From Halococcus qingdaonensis (GTDB taxonomy: Archaea; Halobacteriota; Halobacteria; Halobacteriales; Halococcaceae), in NCBI RefSeq assembly GCF_024508235.1, contig NZ_CP101943.1, forward strand, positions 496,001 through 560,000: DNA of 64,000 nucleotides. The letters are read 5' to 3'. Made by a program: the position numbers and the translations under genes. Shown in pieces: positions 62,938 to 64,000 of the stretch (within the stretch, counting starts at the first letter, position 1; the number at the start of each line of letters is the position of its first letter). The notes below the pieces were generated by a model. The model had not been told where the DNA came from. It did not search any database and saw only the letters and a list, made by a program, of their open reading frames with translations.

Positions 62938-63453
62938 ATGGCCACCGTCGAGACGATCTACACCACGCCGGAGGGCTCTGCGCCGATGGAGACCGTCGAG
63001 GGGATCGAGGCGGTCGAACGGCAGGGGCTGCGCGGCGATCGCTACATGATGGGCACGGGCTACTACTCCGGGATGGACGAGTGCGAGGTAACGCTCATCG
63101 AAAGCGAGGCCATCGAGGAGATCCATGAGAAGTACGACATCGATCTCTCGGACGGTCGCCACCGGCGCAACATCGTCACGCGCGGCATCTCGGTCCAGGA
63201 GCTGCTCGATCAGCAGTTCCGCATCGGCGAGGCGACCTTCGAGGGGACGCGCCCGCGCCCACCGTGTGCCCACGTCGAGCAGGTCGCCGACGAGTCGGGC
63301 GTCGCCCGTGCGCTCAAAAACCACCGTGGCGGCATCTGCGTCAGCGTCGTCGAGGGTGGCGATCTCCACGTCGGCGACGAGCTCGAACCCCTCGGCGAGA
63401 CCGACGGCGAGGACGTGGCCGATGCGATCAAGAGCCGGCTGATGGGCCAGTAA
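62938..63453 (+). CDS. MOSC-domain protein
   Basis: A 171-residue single MOSC (molybdenum cofactor sulfurase C-terminal) domain: LRGDRYMMGTGYYSG, ECEVTLIESEAIE, RRNIVTRGI, and the conserved Cys in PRPPCAHVE. Likely handles sulfur for molybdenum or another target. ATG 62938. Last conserved gene before the tRNA and the accessory region. Confidence 0.88.
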   Translation: MATVETIYTTPEGSAPMETVEGIEAVERQGLRGDRYMMGTGYYSGMDECEVTLIESEAIEEIHEKYDIDLSDGRHRRNIVTRGISVQELLDQQFRIGEATFEGTRPRPPCAHVEQVADESGVARALKNHRGGICVSVVEGGDLHVGDELEPLGETDGEDVADAIKSRLMGQ

Positions 63454-63492
63454 GCGACAGATTCTTTTTCGACTCGCCGGAAGGCAGACTGC

Positions 63493-63576
63493 GCGCGGGT
63501 AGCCAAGCTTGGAAACGGCGCAGCGCTTAGGACGCTGTCCCGTAGGGGTCCGCCGGTTCAAATCCGGTCCCGCGCA
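63493..63576 (+). tRNA. tRNA-Leu(UAG)
   Basis: An 84-nt tRNA: acceptor GCGCGGG/CCCGCGC, anticodon loop CTTAGGA giving TAG, long variable arm, T arm GCCGG-TTCAAAT-CCGGT. It marks the border between GC-rich conserved sequence and AT-rich accessory sequence, where integration is common. Confidence 0.95.
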
Positions 63577-63596
63577 ATAACAGTGGGGAGCAACTG

Positions 63597-63669
63597 ACCC
63601 CATGTCATTGAGTTTTGTTCTATGTATTATTGATAGGGGGAGAGGAAAACGGCCCCATATGATTGAATT
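63597..63669 (+). repeat. Imperfect 18-bp direct repeat after tRNA-Leu
   Basis: ACCCCATGTCATTGAGTT (63597-63614) and GCCCCATATGATTGAATT (63652-63669) match at 14 of 18 positions, 55 bp apart. They lie in AT-rich sequence upstream of the truncated gene at 63728. Could be a control site; unknown. Confidence 0.45.
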
Positions 63670-63727
63670 GTCTCTGGCGAATATCACAGCAAAATTTTAG
63701 ATACTGGAGATTAGATAGTCCTTCGCA

Positions 63728-63842
63728 ATGAGTAACAATGAGGAATGCTTTTTCATAGCTCCTATCGGAGATGAAGGAAGCGACATTCGCGAACGTTCAG
63801 ATACACTCATGGAGTATATCGTGGAGGAAGCAGTATCTGACT
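63728..63842 (+). pseudogene. 5' fragment of a TIR-like/nucleosidase-type effector gene, cut by IS end
   Basis: The first 38 codons read MSNNEECFFIAPIGDEG and then SDIRERSDTLMEYIVEE. The start F-F-I-x-P-I-G-D-E-G-S-x-I-R-x-R-S-D is familiar from proteins with a TIR-like or nucleoside-deoxyribosyltransferase-like N-terminal domain that are often found in defence islands. After codon 38 the sequence passes directly into an IS200/IS605-type end, and the frame closes 15 codons later (63886). The rest of the gene, if still present, lies outside the window. Assignment rests on a short stretch only. Confidence 0.6.
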
Positions 63843-64000
63843 TTGACATCCTCCCCGCCGTGAACGGCGAGGATTCCCGACCGTAGTTGGGATATTAGGG
63901 TTCGCAACGTGCTCGTTCTTGTGGATGGAACCGACCATCCGTAGCATCGAACGAACACACTACTGGCTGTGCCAAACAGCCGTTATCCCTATCGAGCCGG
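63843..64000 (-). mobile_element. End of an IS200/IS605 (IS1341/TnpB-type) element, partial
   Basis: On the minus strand it ends with GAATCCTCGCCGTTCACGGC followed by GGGGAGGATGTCAA. This hairpin and terminal sequence is the familiar right end of haloarchaeal IS1341-type elements; the preceding GCACGTTGCGAACCCTAATATCCCAACTACGGTC also fits. The element extends past base 64000, where tnpB should lie on the minus strand. The right end contains the 3' part of the overlapping non-coding (omega/sot) RNA that guides TnpB. Confidence 0.72.

Noticed and set aside
63577..63727. attL of an integrated element at tRNA-Leu(UAG)
   Set aside because: No duplicated tRNA 3' end is visible in the remaining 420 bp, so integration at this tRNA cannot be shown here.

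Overview
The window is chromosomal DNA from a halophilic archaeon (class Halobacteria). The GC content is high, the predicted proteins are acidic, and many genes have a TATA-like box about 26 nt before the start codon, as expected for leaderless mRNAs. Gene content also fits: halocyanin plus a split cytochrome bc cluster, HEWD and amphi-Trp proteins, a PGF-CTERM surface protein, phosphomevalonate decarboxylase, TbsP, haloarchaeal GshA, and the tRNA-Leu/L18e/L13/S9/RpoN/RpoK/enolase/S2 operon known from Haloarcula. The genus cannot be fixed by eye; a Halococcus-like organism is only a guess.

Layout. 1-9.2 kb: 3' part of rpiA; a divergent pentose-oxidation pair (2-keto-3-deoxypentonate dehydratase and 2,5-dioxopentanoate dehydrogenase); tRNA-Arg; archaeal lipid UbiA prenyltransferase; small conserved genes; the SRP (7S) RNA at about 5.94-6.25 kb; a lipoprotein, an NDH-2-like oxidoreductase and phosphomevalonate decarboxylase. 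9.2-19.1 kb: SLC13 transporter, endonuclease III, then the respiratory cluster (halocyanin, Rieske, b6-type cytochrome b, subunit-IV-like protein and small membrane proteins), and a degenerate NAD-kinase-like protein. 19.1-29.5 kb: small conserved proteins, a Rossmann-DHH protein, a gluconeogenic fba-fbp pair, an acyl-CoA carboxylase carboxyltransferase with an extra N-terminal segment, and a PGF-CTERM protein with a duplicated module. 29.5-35 kb: MaoC, two glutamate-dehydrogenase-family genes around a CitE-like lyase, and an orphan TctA permease. 35-43.5 kb: L12/L10/L1 and L11 genes, a TGS GTPase, GshA, CoaD and a mini-TFB. 43.6-52.4 kb: TyrRS, Mrp ATPase, tRNA-Ser/S13/S4/S11/RpoD and tRNA-Leu/L18e...S2. 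53.8-58.2 kb: mevalonate kinase, isopentenyl phosphate kinase, RNase J and geranylgeranyl diphosphate synthase. These follow S2 but are separated from it by a hicBA toxin-antitoxin pair and a GrpB-family gene. 58.2-63.6 kb: housekeeping and regulatory genes ending in tRNA-Leu(UAG). From 63.6 kb the DNA becomes AT-rich and an accessory region starts. It holds the 5' piece of a gene resembling TIR-like effectors, cut by one end of an IS200/IS605 (IS1341/TnpB-type) element that runs out of the window.

The lipid genes (phosphomevalonate decarboxylase, mevalonate kinase, isopentenyl phosphate kinase, GGPP synthase, DGGGP synthase) together cover most of the haloarchaeal route from mevalonate to the archaeol backbone. 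The least explained structures are non-coding: a modular repeat family, two copies of which stop directly before a core promoter; an array of five micro-hairpins with different stems inside the mvk-ipk operon; and a 13-14 bp motif in four copies around the rpl11/GTPase intergenic region.
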